Positions 33,305-40,900 of a stretch of 64,000 nt of DNA are shown here, one piece after another. The stretch is from JADLCB01 sp964398315 (GTDB lineage: Bacteria; Planctomycetota; Phycisphaerae; Tepidisphaerales; Tepidisphaeraceae), in assembly GCA_964398315.1 (NCBI GenBank), contig CAYNMV010000007.1:1-64000 (forward strand), in the 5' to 3' direction. The notes beneath the pieces are model-generated. The model searched no databases. It was given only the letters and a program-made list of their open reading frames with translations, and was not told where the DNA came from. How positions within the stretch are numbered: the stretch's first letter is position 1; each line of letters begins with the position of its first letter. Made by a program: the position numbers and the translations under genes.

Positions 33305-33436
33305 TTACGATCCGCCCGTATCCGCCTCGGCCAGGACCACCGGGGGCGGGGTGATCGAGGGGCCCCGCGCTTCCTGAATCTCCTTCTCACACCCGACCAG
33401 AAGCAACATCCCAACCAGTAGTATCGCAAGTTTCAT
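33305..33436 (-). CDS. Small lipoprotein (43 residues)
   Basis: The ATG at 33436 has GGAG six bases upstream. The protein begins with a lipoprotein signal, MKLAILLVGMLLLVGC, with the lipobox L-V-G-C at residues 13-16, so the mature peptide would be about 28 residues anchored by a lipidated Cys. The rest (EKEIQEARGPSITPPPVVL) is charged then Pro-rich and matches no known family. Small lipoproteins of this kind are often missed by gene finders. It stands alone between the kinase gene and the parS-like cluster. Confidence 0.65.
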   Translation of the reverse strand: MKLAILLVGMLLLVGCEKEIQEARGPSITPPPVVLAEADTGGS

Positions 33437-33731
33437 GCTTTCTCCGTTGCAGAGCCTCTGCACCGCGCTTTGTGCCATCGGCTGATCGCCATTCGAGCCC
33501 GGACGATCCCGCCGGCCTGTCAGATCATTGCGGGACGACCGGCGGTGCAGGCGCCTATGGATCATACAACAGGTAGAACCTGCCAGCATATAACCCCAAT
33601 GGGCTGTATGGTGATTGGCAATCCGGCTCTTTCCAGGGCGATGGCTGATTCAAGCCAATCCGTGCCGCGACAGCCGGCGGGCACAAAAGACGGTGTATCA
33701 GCGCGCAAGCCGCCCCAGCGGATTAGTGCAG

Positions 33732-33747
33732 TGTTCCACGTGGAACA
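33732..33747. other. parS-like centromere site 1
   Basis: TGTTCCACGTGGAACA, a perfect 16-bp palindrome differing from the chromosomal parS consensus TGTTNCACGTGAAACA at one position, which makes it fully symmetrical. ParB binds such sites and spreads along the DNA to segregate the chromosome. Its flanks are identical to those of site 3 over about 27 bp. Confidence 0.8.
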
Positions 33748-33831
33748 TTTGAGAGCGACCAGATTCCAGTGCCTGCTACCGATCCGGGATCGGCGATGCT
33801 GTGTTCTCCGATGCAGTGTTCCACAATGCAG

Positions 33832-33847
33832 TGTTCCACGTGGAACA
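33832..33847. other. parS-like centromere site 2
   Basis: The same TGTTCCACGTGGAACA palindrome, exactly 100 bp after site 1. The right flank differs from sites 1 and 3 (CTGG instead of TTTG). Two half-sites lie just to its left. Confidence 0.8.
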
Positions 33848-33901
33848 CTGGCGGGCGATCAGTCCCCGGCGCCAGTTTGCATCCCGGATCGGCCAGTGCA
33901 G

Positions 33902-33917
33902 TGTTCCACGTGGAACA
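33902..33917. other. parS-like centromere site 3
   Basis: The third identical palindrome, 70 bp after site 2 and 36 bp beyond the stop of aat (convergent side). Three perfect copies within 186 bp are far beyond chance for a 16-bp word. Confidence 0.8.
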
Positions 33918-33952
33918 TTTGCCATCGCAAGGCGCTGATGGCTGGCTGGGTG

Positions 33953-34555
33953 TCAGTCATCAAAGGTGCACTGCTTCTGCAAGGCACGGTGCAGGCGGCG
34001 GAGATACTGCTCAACCGGGATCTCGATGCCGCCGAATCGCCGCAGGTGCTGAGTGCCGGCCTGAGTGTCGAGCAGTTCATATCCGCGGGCACGCAGGCGC
34101 TCCACCAGATGGACCAGCGCCACCTTGGAGGCATCGGTCACGCGGTGGAACATGCTCTCGCCGAAAAAAGCCGCCCCCAGGCTCACGCCATACAGCCCGC
34201 CGACCAGTCGATTGTCCTGCCACGCCTCGACGCTGTGGGCAAAGCCGATCGCATGCAGGCCGGTGTACGCGCGGATCAGTTCCTCGCTGATCCAGGTGCC
34301 ATCGGGGCGGCACTCCGCGCAGGCGCGCATGACCTGCTCGAAGGCGGTGTTGATGCGAATGTCGAACTTTTGCTTTCGCAGGACTGCGCGCAGCGTCTGT
34401 GGCACGTGGAAACCGCCGGGCTCCAGCGGAATGATGCCGCGGGGGTCCGCCGAGTACCAGCGGATCACACCGTCCCGGTCGGCCATGGGGAACACGCCCT
34501 GGGCATAGGCGCTCAGCAGTGTCTGCGGGTCGAGATGAACGGTGGGGCGATGCAT
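33953..34555 (-). CDS. aat: Leucyl/phenylalanyl-tRNA-protein transferase
   Basis: 200 residues, the normal length. Family motifs run through the whole protein: LLSAYAQGVFPMAD near the N-terminus, IRWYSADPRGIIPLE, DGTWISEELIRAYTGLHAIGFAHSVEAW, GGLYGVSLGAAFFGESMFHR and LLDTQAGTQHLRRFGG. The enzyme adds Leu or Phe from charged tRNA to proteins with N-terminal Lys or Arg, marking them for ClpS/ClpAP degradation (N-degron pathway). It stands alone, 241 bp downstream of a yjbQ-like gene on the same strand, next to the parS-like cluster. No Shine-Dalgarno is obvious. Confidence 0.95.
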   Translation of the reverse strand: MHRPTVHLDPQTLLSAYAQGVFPMADRDGVIRWYSADPRGIIPLEPGGFHVPQTLRAVLRKQKFDIRINTAFEQVMRACAECRPDGTWISEELIRAYTGLHAIGFAHSVEAWQDNRLVGGLYGVSLGAAFFGESMFHRVTDASKVALVHLVERLRARGYELLDTQAGTQHLRRFGGIEIPVEQYLRRLHRALQKQCTFDD

Positions 34556-34796
34556 GTTTACACAGCGCCGGAAACGATCACATCAGGGGTTTTCAATATG
34601 ATGGGCAGCCGCCCGGAGTTGGCTTTGTTCAGTATCAGGATAGCCCTGCTCCCGTGCACCTGAATTTTATTTTCCCCAGCAGATCCTTATCGCCGCCTTC
34701 GCTGTACGCTCAGCACCAGCCCCGGGGTGATCGGCATCCGGCGGCGGCTGCGGGCGTGGCACGCCCGTTCCAGGCAACCGCGCTGCCGGGCCGGCA

Positions 34797-35213
34797 TCAG
34801 GCAAATCCCACCACTTTCACTTGAAGCTTCCGCCGGCGCGGGCCGTCGAACTCGCAGAACTGGATGCCCTGCCAGGTCCCCAGCACCAGGCGTCCTTCCT
34901 CGATGAGGAGGGTCACCATGTTTCCCACCAGGCTGGTTTTCACGTGGCTGTCGCTGTTGCCCTCGCCGTGGCGGTAGTAGGTTTCATGGCGGGGGATCAT
35001 TTCTGAAAGCTTGCGGAGCAGATCATGTTTCACATCCGGATCGGCGTTTTCGTTGATGGTGATGGCGGCCGTGGTGTGGGGGACATGCACGATCGCCAAC
35101 CCCTGGCGCACGCCGGTGGCCGCCACTGCCCGCTCCACCAGCGGGGTGACATCGATCATCTCATCCCGCCGGGTGGTCGGCACTTCCAGCTCCTGTATCG
35201 GGTGCGGCTTCAT
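34797..35213 (-). CDS. YjbQ/UPF0047 family protein, copy 2
   Basis: 138 residues from the ATG at 35213. Family motifs are VHVPHTTAAITINENADPDVKHDLLRKL, HGEGNSDSHVKTSLVGN and LGTWQGIQFCEFDGPRRR. It is a closer match to the classical YjbQ sequence (NENADP, GTWQGI) than copy 1 at 31.7 kb, which has NDNESG and GPWEQI. Two paralogues within 3.5 kb suggest an old duplication with divergence. A TATACT element lies nine bases before the ATG; there is no Shine-Dalgarno. Confidence 0.9.
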   Translation of the reverse strand: MKPHPIQELEVPTTRRDEMIDVTPLVERAVAATGVRQGLAIVHVPHTTAAITINENADPDVKHDLLRKLSEMIPRHETYYRHGEGNSDSHVKTSLVGNMVTLLIEEGRLVLGTWQGIQFCEFDGPRRRKLQVKVVGFA

Positions 35214-35334
35214 GGCCGGGGCAGTATATCGCAAGCCGATCTCCAACTGGATGGGAAAACTCGCTTCACAATCGGCCTTGTCGTCCGTACCTTATGGGGC
35301 AGTCGCGAGTTGCGCCCAGACGGGAAGGCCGGCC

Positions 35335-35985
35335 ATGCAGGAATCCAGCACGAAGAAAATCTACGACGTCCACTCCCTGTTTTACGATGCCACCTTCGGC
35401 CGATTGGTCAAGCGCCGCATCGCCGGTGCCATCAAGCACATGAATATCCGCGAGACCGACCGGGTCCTTGACCTGGGCATCGGTACCGGGGTGTCGCTCA
35501 ACTATTATCCCAACCGTGGCCGCATCATCGGGCTGGACCTGTCCAGCGGCATGCTTCGCCAGGCACGCAAGAAGATCGTCGAGCGCGGGCTGGATCACGC
35601 CGATGTCTTCCAGGCCGATGCCCTCTGGCTGCCGTTTGATGAGAACACCTTTGATCACGTCTTCATCAGCCACGTGATCAGTGTCGTCAGCGATCCGTTC
35701 CGCCTGATCCGCGAAGCCCAGCGCGTTGCCAAGCCGGGGGCGCGGATCGTGCTGGTGAACCATTTCCAGAGCACCAACCGCTTCATCGCCATGGTCGAGA
35801 AATGGCTCTGCCCGCTCTGCACCCAGCTCGGCTGGCGCAGCGACCTGGCCCTGAGCGACCTGGTCAATCGCACCGGCGTGCAGATCGACTACCGCTACAA
35901 GCTCGAGAGCATCGACCTGTGGGAGACAGTGGTTATCAGCAACAACAAGGAACAGCAGCCCGCCCACGCCATCGCCGCAGCATAA
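35335..35985 (+). CDS. SAM-dependent methyltransferase, PmtA-like
   Basis: 216 residues from the ATG at 35335, with GGGAAGG nine bases upstream. The class I fold is shown by VLDLGIGTGVSLNYYP (SAM motif I), GLDLSSGMLRQAR (motif II) and FQADALWLPFDENTFDHVFISHVISVVSDP (motifs III-IV). The N-terminal IYDVHSLFYDATFGRLVKRRI and the overall layout match bacterial phosphatidylethanolamine N-methyltransferases (PmtA), which make phosphatidylcholine precursors. Substrate is inferred by resemblance; other small-molecule or quinone methyltransferases share this fold. Confidence 0.8.
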   Translation: MQESSTKKIYDVHSLFYDATFGRLVKRRIAGAIKHMNIRETDRVLDLGIGTGVSLNYYPNRGRIIGLDLSSGMLRQARKKIVERGLDHADVFQADALWLPFDENTFDHVFISHVISVVSDPFRLIREAQRVAKPGARIVLVNHFQSTNRFIAMVEKWLCPLCTQLGWRSDLALSDLVNRTGVQIDYRYKLESIDLWETVVISNNKEQQPAHAIAAA

Positions 35986-36054
35986 GGCCGGCAATCGCTG
36001 GCCGGCTGTTGCCACCGATGCCCCGCGCGAAAGAGCGCCCGCGCATCGCTGGGC

Positions 36055-37071
36055 CTATGCCGCCTGGCCGCGGAAAAGCTTGAGGTAGGCCGCGCGGAGC
36101 GGCGAGTAGAACAGCACATCCGAGCGATACATGTGGCACTGCGTCGGGATCGGCGCTTCGGTGTGCGGCACGAAACGATTGAGGCGCATCAGGTCCGAAG
36201 TGCCCTCGCGCAGGGGCAGGCGGTTTTTCTTCGGCCGGATGGTGAAGCCCAGCTTCAGCCCCGCCTCGCGGCAGACCGCCACTACCTCATCGCTGTGATT
36301 GCCATTGCAGTAGGCAATCGCCGCCGGCTCGATGCCCACCATCTCCTTCAGCGCACGCTGGCAGTCCAGGATCTGCTGGCGCATTTCCTCGCGGGGATAG
36401 TTGATCAGGATGGCGTGGTCGGCGGTGTGGTTGCCGATATGCACGTACTTGCAGGCTGCGAAGTCGCGCAGCTCTGCGGGGGTCATCGGCCGGTCGGTGT
36501 CGCTGCGCGGCTTCAGGACATCCGGCCCGAAGCGCTCGATCAGCTTCTGCTCGATGTCACACGTCCGCATGCCCTTGAACGAAAGGGCATCGTTGTAGAG
36601 CGCTTCATCGCTGGCACCCTCCGCCTTGCGCGCCCGCCACAGGGCATCCCACCAGAAGCTCTTCTGTTGCTGCACGTGGTTGGTGGCGATGAAAAACAGC
36701 GCAGGCACCTTGTACTCCTCAAGCAGAGGCACGGCGCGCGTGTTGTTAAAGTAGCCATCATCAAACGTCAGCATGGCGAACTTGCCCCGCGCTGGCAGGC
36801 CGGCCAGCAGGTCGTCCGGCGAGATGAAGGTGTAGCCGTGCTTCAGGTAGTACTCGATGAGCTGGCGGAAGTGATCGACTGTGGTGCCGTCCAGCGGATC
36901 AAGCAGGTTGCGCTCGATCTCCGCCTGATCGCGGAACAGCGAATGGAACAGGAACGCCAGCAGCCCATCGCGCTCGCGGAACATTGACAGGTACAGCCGC
37001 GCCACCATCGCATCGGCCGAGCGGACCAAATTCTGAAAACCGTGAATCATGCTGCGCTGGGCCCGCGTCAC
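36055..37071 (-). CDS. Polysaccharide deacetylase (NodB-like)
   Basis: 338 residues from a GTG at 37071; an ATG at 37050 is an equally possible start. The NodB domain has LTFDDGYFNN (motif 1, with the catalytic base and metal Asp) and HIGNHTADHAILI (motif 2, H-x3-H in N-H-T-A-D-H). CNGNHSDEVV takes the place of the third motif. It removes acetyl groups from N-acetyl sugars in a polysaccharide. It lies on the same strand 193 bp downstream of the last glycosyltransferase of the EPS operon, so it may deacetylate that polymer. There is no signal peptide, so a cytoplasmic or membrane-side role is likely. Confidence 0.85.
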   Translation of the reverse strand: MTRAQRSMIHGFQNLVRSADAMVARLYLSMFRERDGLLAFLFHSLFRDQAEIERNLLDPLDGTTVDHFRQLIEYYLKHGYTFISPDDLLAGLPARGKFAMLTFDDGYFNNTRAVPLLEEYKVPALFFIATNHVQQQKSFWWDALWRARKAEGASDEALYNDALSFKGMRTCDIEQKLIERFGPDVLKPRSDTDRPMTPAELRDFAACKYVHIGNHTADHAILINYPREEMRQQILDCQRALKEMVGIEPAAIAYCNGNHSDEVVAVCREAGLKLGFTIRPKKNRLPLREGTSDLMRLNRFVPHTEAPIPTQCHMYRSDVLFYSPLRAAYLKLFRGQAA

Positions 37072-37224
37072 GGGCCGGTTGATGATCGAAAAATCGCCAG
37101 GCCAACAGGTAACACACCCGGGGCATGGGATTCAAGCCGAGCCGGCGGCACATCACGCGGCCTGCGGCGTCGCATGCATGCCCTGCCGGGCCGCCCGTGC
37201 CCGCATGGGTTCCCGCATCATAGA

Positions 37225-37240
37225 CGTTCCACGTGGATCC
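37225..37240. other. Degenerate parS-like site
   Basis: CGTTCCACGTGGATCC matches the palindrome of the 33.8-kb cluster at 13 of 16 positions, with the central GTTCCACGTGGA intact. It lies between the EPS operon end and the deacetylase gene. It may be a weak or decayed ParB site. Confidence 0.35.
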
Positions 37241-37242
37241 GT

Positions 37243-37263
37243 GTGCATCGGCCGGCGATGCAC
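37243..37263. terminator. Hairpin at the end of the EPS operon
   Basis: GTGCATCG (37243-37250), loop GCCGG, CGATGCAC (37256-37263), directly beyond the stop of the last glycosyltransferase gene. It is a perfect 8-bp stem without a U-tract, plausibly the end or a partial end of the EPS transcript. Confidence 0.45.
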
Positions 37264-37264
37264 G

Positions 37265-38464
37265 TTAAGCGCGGCCGGCCCGCTCCGCCAGAGCGGCTTC
37301 ATACGCCGCGATCGTCTGCTCTACCATCGCATCCACCGTGAACCGGCCCGAGCGCTCCAGTGCGGCCGCAGCGCACGATGCGCGATAACGCTGATCCATC
37401 GTCAGCCGCATCAGCGCGGCGGCGAAGGCATCGATGTCATCGGTTGGGACCACTTCGCCGCTGATGCCCGGCTCAATCAGGATTTCCACGCCGGCCGACT
37501 GGGTTGCCACCACGGGCAGCCCGACCGCCATCGCCTCCAGCACCACGTACGGCAGGCCCTCCTTGCGGCTGGAGAGGGCAAACAGGTCAAAGGCCGCAAA
37601 TACCTCGCGGGCATCGCGCTCGCCCAGCCAGATGATCCGCTCACCCACGCCCAGCTCGGCGGCAAGCTGTTTCATCGGCTGCATCAGCGGCCCATCCCCC
37701 ACAATCGCCAGCCGCGCCCGCGGCTCTGCCTGGACGACCTGCGCGAATGCGCTGATCAGCACGTGCGGCGCTTTCTGCTCCACGAGCCGGCCAACGAAGC
37801 CGATGACCGGCTCATCATCGGCGATACCCATTGCCTGGCGGGCGCGATCGCGGGGCGTCAGCCACATGGCATCCACACCATTGGGAATGGTGATCAGCCG
37901 CGCGGTGCCGAAGCCAAGCCGGACGGCCGCCCGCGATTCTTCCGGCGAGACCGCGATAATCCGGCTGGTGCGCAGCGCCAGCCCCAGTTCAATGCCGAGA
38001 TACATCAGCCATTTCCAGCGCGGCAGGCACGGGTCCATCATGATCAGCCCGTGCAGCGTGTAAAATGCAGCGGCATCGGTCCCCAGCGCAGCCAGCCGCG
38101 CCATCGCGCCGCCCTTGGAACTGTGACCGTGGATGATGTCGAACGGGCCGTGCTCGCGGGCATAGCGCCGCAGCGCCCGCAGCGCCCGCAGGTCGCGTGG
38201 ATGGGGGGCGGCGGTCATCTCGATGACCGCGCGTCCGGCCTCGGGAATTGCGGCCAGGCGATCAAGAAAGCGCTGATCGACGCGATGGGTTGAGTAGACC
38301 ACATGCGCATCATGGCCGCGCGCGATCAGCCCCTCGGCCAGGTCGAGCACGTGCCGGCCGGTGCCGGCTCCCGCGCACTCGACCACCAGCAGCACGCGCA
38401 GGCGCCGTTCCGGCCGGGTGGGCTGCGTTGAACGCGATGAAGATGGAGCGATCAACTGCTTCAT
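37265..38464 (-). CDS. Glycosyltransferase family 4 protein
   Basis: 399 residues, two Rossmann-like domains (GT-B). N-terminal LRVLLVVECAGAGTGRHVLDLAEGLIARGH is the acceptor-side glycine-rich motif. C-terminal VGFVGRLVEQKAPHVLISAF and the E-x7-E motif in SRKEGLPYVVLEAMAVGLPVVAT bind the nucleotide sugar. It transfers a sugar to the growing polysaccharide repeat unit on the cytoplasmic side. Its ATG overlaps the stop of the upstream glycosyltransferase by four bases. It is the last gene of the contiguous EPS operon. Confidence 0.9.
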   Translation of the reverse strand: MKQLIAPSSSRSTQPTRPERRLRVLLVVECAGAGTGRHVLDLAEGLIARGHDAHVVYSTHRVDQRFLDRLAAIPEAGRAVIEMTAAPHPRDLRALRALRRYAREHGPFDIIHGHSSKGGAMARLAALGTDAAAFYTLHGLIMMDPCLPRWKWLMYLGIELGLALRTSRIIAVSPEESRAAVRLGFGTARLITIPNGVDAMWLTPRDRARQAMGIADDEPVIGFVGRLVEQKAPHVLISAFAQVVQAEPRARLAIVGDGPLMQPMKQLAAELGVGERIIWLGERDAREVFAAFDLFALSSRKEGLPYVVLEAMAVGLPVVATQSAGVEILIEPGISGEVVPTDDIDAFAAALMRLTMDQRYRASCAAAALERSGRFTVDAMVEQTIAAYEAALAERAGRA

Positions 38465-39801
38465 GATGCCAATGCCCGTACAGGGGTCAGCGATGAATCA
38501 GCCAGCGCATCCACCGCCGCGGGGGCGGGCGGTTTGGCAAGCCCGGCAGGCAAAAGGCTCGGCCTTGCTCCCTGCCCCACAGGCGCGAGGGGCGCCAGCC
38601 GGATCGGCTCCGCGGGCGCATCCGCCATGTGGGTCGTACGGTTTTGTCCGGTCAGCAGCCGCAGGTAAAGCGCTTCGTAGCGCCGGGTGACGGCATCCAG
38701 GTCGAAGCGCTCACGAACCCGCCGGCGGGCGCGCTGGCCGAGCTGATGTCGCTGCTCCATCGGCAGGGCCAGCATTTTATTCCATGCCGCCGCCAGGGCC
38801 GCCGGGTCGCCGGGCGGGACGACCTGGCCGGTGTCGCCGACGATCAGCGCTGAATCCCCCACATCCGTGGCGACGACCGGTGTGCCGCACGCCATCGCCT
38901 CGCCCAGCGTCAGCGGGAAAGCCTCGCTGATGGACGATGAGGCCAGCAGGTCGAGTGCGGCGTGAATGCGCGGCACATCACGGCGTGGCCCCAGCAGGTG
39001 CACACGCGACCCCAGCCCCAACTCGCGTACCAGCGCCATCAGTTCGGGATTGTCGGCCGTCACACCCGCCCCGCAGAGGACAAAGTGCACATCCCGCATA
39101 CTTGCAGCGGCGGATGGCTCATTGACCAGCAGGGCGGCTGCGCGGAGGAAGGTGGCGTGATCCTTGAACGGGTCCCAGCGCGCCACCAGCCCGATGAGCG
39201 GTGTTTGATCCGCCAGTCCCAGTTCACGCCGAACCGATACGCGGGCGGCAGCATCGGGGGCGAAGCGCCCGGTATCAAAGCCGTTCGGAATCACCTCGAT
39301 CCGGCTGCCATCAAATCCGCGGGCCGTGTAGCAGCGCGCTGAATGCTCGCTGCAGCAGATGATTCCCGCCGGCATCCAGCGCGAAAGCCTGGCGCAGGCA
39401 TCCACGGTCATCTGCGTTGAACGTTTGGCCACGCCGGGAATGTGCTCCGAGTGATGAATGCCCCATACCACCTTCATCCGCCCGGCCATCCGCGCTGCGA
39501 CCGAGCCGATCAGGTTGGAGTGGTCCATCCACGTCTGCACCACCTGCGGCCGCTGACGGCGCAGGTGAGTGGCCAGCTTCAGCACCTTGCGCGGGTCGGG
39601 CAGGCCGCTTTTCATTCCGATCACCTCGATCGGGATGCCCGCCCGCATCACCGGCCCGGCCACGCTCATGTCATCGATGAGCGCAACCACACTGGGGGCG
39701 AACCGATCGGCGTCGGTGCGCAGCAGCAGGTTTACCAGCATCGCCTCAGCGCCGCCGAACTCGAAGCTGTTGATGATGTGGATGATCCGAATCCTGCTCA
39801 T
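38461..39801 (-). CDS. Glycosyltransferase family 4 protein
   Basis: 446 residues of GT-B fold. N-terminus IIHIINSFEFGGAEAMLVNLL, then WMDHSNLIGSVAARMAGRMKVVWGIHHSEH, and the C-terminal donor site IGLVARWDPFKDHATFLRA with S-S-I-S-E-A-F-P-L-T-L-G-E-A-M (E-x7-E). A ~60-residue Pro/Ala-rich tail after residue ~385 is unusual. It overlaps the PEP-CTERM phosphoesterase gene upstream and the second glycosyltransferase downstream by four bases each, so all three are translationally coupled. Confidence 0.9.
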   Translation of the reverse strand: MSRIRIIHIINSFEFGGAEAMLVNLLLRTDADRFAPSVVALIDDMSVAGPVMRAGIPIEVIGMKSGLPDPRKVLKLATHLRRQRPQVVQTWMDHSNLIGSVAARMAGRMKVVWGIHHSEHIPGVAKRSTQMTVDACARLSRWMPAGIICCSEHSARCYTARGFDGSRIEVIPNGFDTGRFAPDAAARVSVRRELGLADQTPLIGLVARWDPFKDHATFLRAAALLVNEPSAAASMRDVHFVLCGAGVTADNPELMALVRELGLGSRVHLLGPRRDVPRIHAALDLLASSSISEAFPLTLGEAMACGTPVVATDVGDSALIVGDTGQVVPPGDPAALAAAWNKMLALPMEQRHQLGQRARRRVRERFDLDAVTRRYEALYLRLLTGQNRTTHMADAPAEPIRLAPLAPVGQGARPSLLPAGLAKPPAPAAVDALADSSLTPVRALAS

Positions 39802-40871
39802 GCAGCGGCCTCCACGCCCGCATTGCGGCGACGGCGCACCAGCATCACGCCCGCAAACGCCAGCGCTGACAGCGCTGCCGGCTCGGGCACCGTCAACCGG
39901 CCCAGGCTGTCGGTGGCAAACGCCGGAACATCGGCCGCGTAGCCCAGCGGCTCCTTGCCGTACATGTCTGTCAGGGTTCGCAGCAGGTTGTAGTGGTTGT
40001 AGGCGATGTCATTGACGCCCGGCACGAAGAGGTTGGCGCTGCCGTTGACCAGCATCGTGATCGCGTCCTTCTCCAATCCCGCCGTCGATTGCTCCTCATC
40101 CTGCGTGATAATCAGCAGGCTGTTGTTGGCCTTGGCCCACTGGAGGTAGGGATCGATGAACTCCTCCAGCCATTCATCGGCCCATTGGCGGAGCATGTCG
40201 TTGTCTTCCTCATCCACTGAGCCGGCCCACGGCCAGCCGCTGTTGCGGCCGTGCGTGTTGTGCAGGTTGTTGGGGATGATGTAGGAGAGCGTGGGCAGGT
40301 CGCTGAAGTCGTTATCGGCCGCGATCGCCTTGAATGCCTCAAAGGTCTTATTTACCGCGGGATTCTCATCGGGAGTGCTTCCCGAGAGCGTGGTGAACAT
40401 CGCCATCGGGTTGAGATTGCGCGTGTAGGCATCGGGATAGACACCGTCGCTGCCGGTTTCGGCCTGCGAGCCATCATAGGGAAGGCTTTCGGAGAACCCG
40501 GCGAAATCAGCGCCAAAGCGCGTGGCCAGGGTGGGCCGGCCTGTCACCGTCACCGCATAGGAGTTGCCCGCGTAGCCGTCGTAGGTGCCGGCATAGAGCG
40601 CCATCGAGTTAAGCATCGATGAGCCGGTGGTCACGCCGTGGGCGTTGGTATAGACCAGGCTCGAGGCGGCGAGATTCGTCACATAGGGCATGACGTATCC
40701 CGGATCGCCGTTGTGCCAGGTCTTGCCGATCACTTCCGAGAAGCGATCCTGCAGGATCACCACGACAACTTTGTCCGGCTGGACAATCGAAGCATCGGCG
40801 CTGCGGCTATCCACGGCAACGGCGCCTGCCACCAGGCAGGCGCTGACCAACATGCGGTTCATGAGAGACAT
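39798..40871 (-). CDS. PEP-CTERM phosphoesterase-family protein
   Basis: 357 residues with AAGGAG seven bases before the ATG. Signal peptide at the N-terminus; PEP-CTERM tail (V-P-E-P-A-A-L, hydrophobic run, RRRRN). Between them is a phosphoesterase/acid-phosphatase-like (PF04185) domain: KVVVVILQDRFSEVIGK, YVTNLAASSLVYTNAHGVT and SLLIITQDEEQS, the last being the usual T-W-D-E metal motif. The N-terminal E-N of active homologues reads Q-D and the H-P-S-x-P-N-Y segment is altered, so activity may be reduced or different. It is exported and probably surface-sorted. Coupled by overlap to a glycosyltransferase gene in the EPS operon. Confidence 0.8.
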   Translation of the reverse strand: MSLMNRMLVSACLVAGAVAVDSRSADASIVQPDKVVVVILQDRFSEVIGKTWHNGDPGYVMPYVTNLAASSLVYTNAHGVTTGSSMLNSMALYAGTYDGYAGNSYAVTVTGRPTLATRFGADFAGFSESLPYDGSQAETGSDGVYPDAYTRNLNPMAMFTTLSGSTPDENPAVNKTFEAFKAIAADNDFSDLPTLSYIIPNNLHNTHGRNSGWPWAGSVDEEDNDMLRQWADEWLEEFIDPYLQWAKANNSLLIITQDEEQSTAGLEKDAITMLVNGSANLFVPGVNDIAYNHYNLLRTLTDMYGKEPLGYAADVPAFATDSLGRLTVPEPAALSALAFAGVMLVRRRRNAGVEAAA

Positions 40872-40900
40872 TCCGGCTCCTTATGCGGGGGGTGTTAGAC

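Larger units (their letters stand above)
33437..33952. other. 516-bp intergenic region containing the parS-like cluster
   Basis: No coding sequence was recognised between the small lipoprotein and aat. The right half carries three perfect 16-bp palindromes (33732-33917) and two decayed half-sites (TGTTCTCC at 33802, TGTTCCAC at 33817). The left half shows nothing identifiable. Confidence 0.7.

Noticed and set aside
33802..33824. Fourth and fifth parS sites between copies 1 and 2
   Set aside because: TGTTCTCC and TGTTCCAC are only left halves; the right halves are absent.
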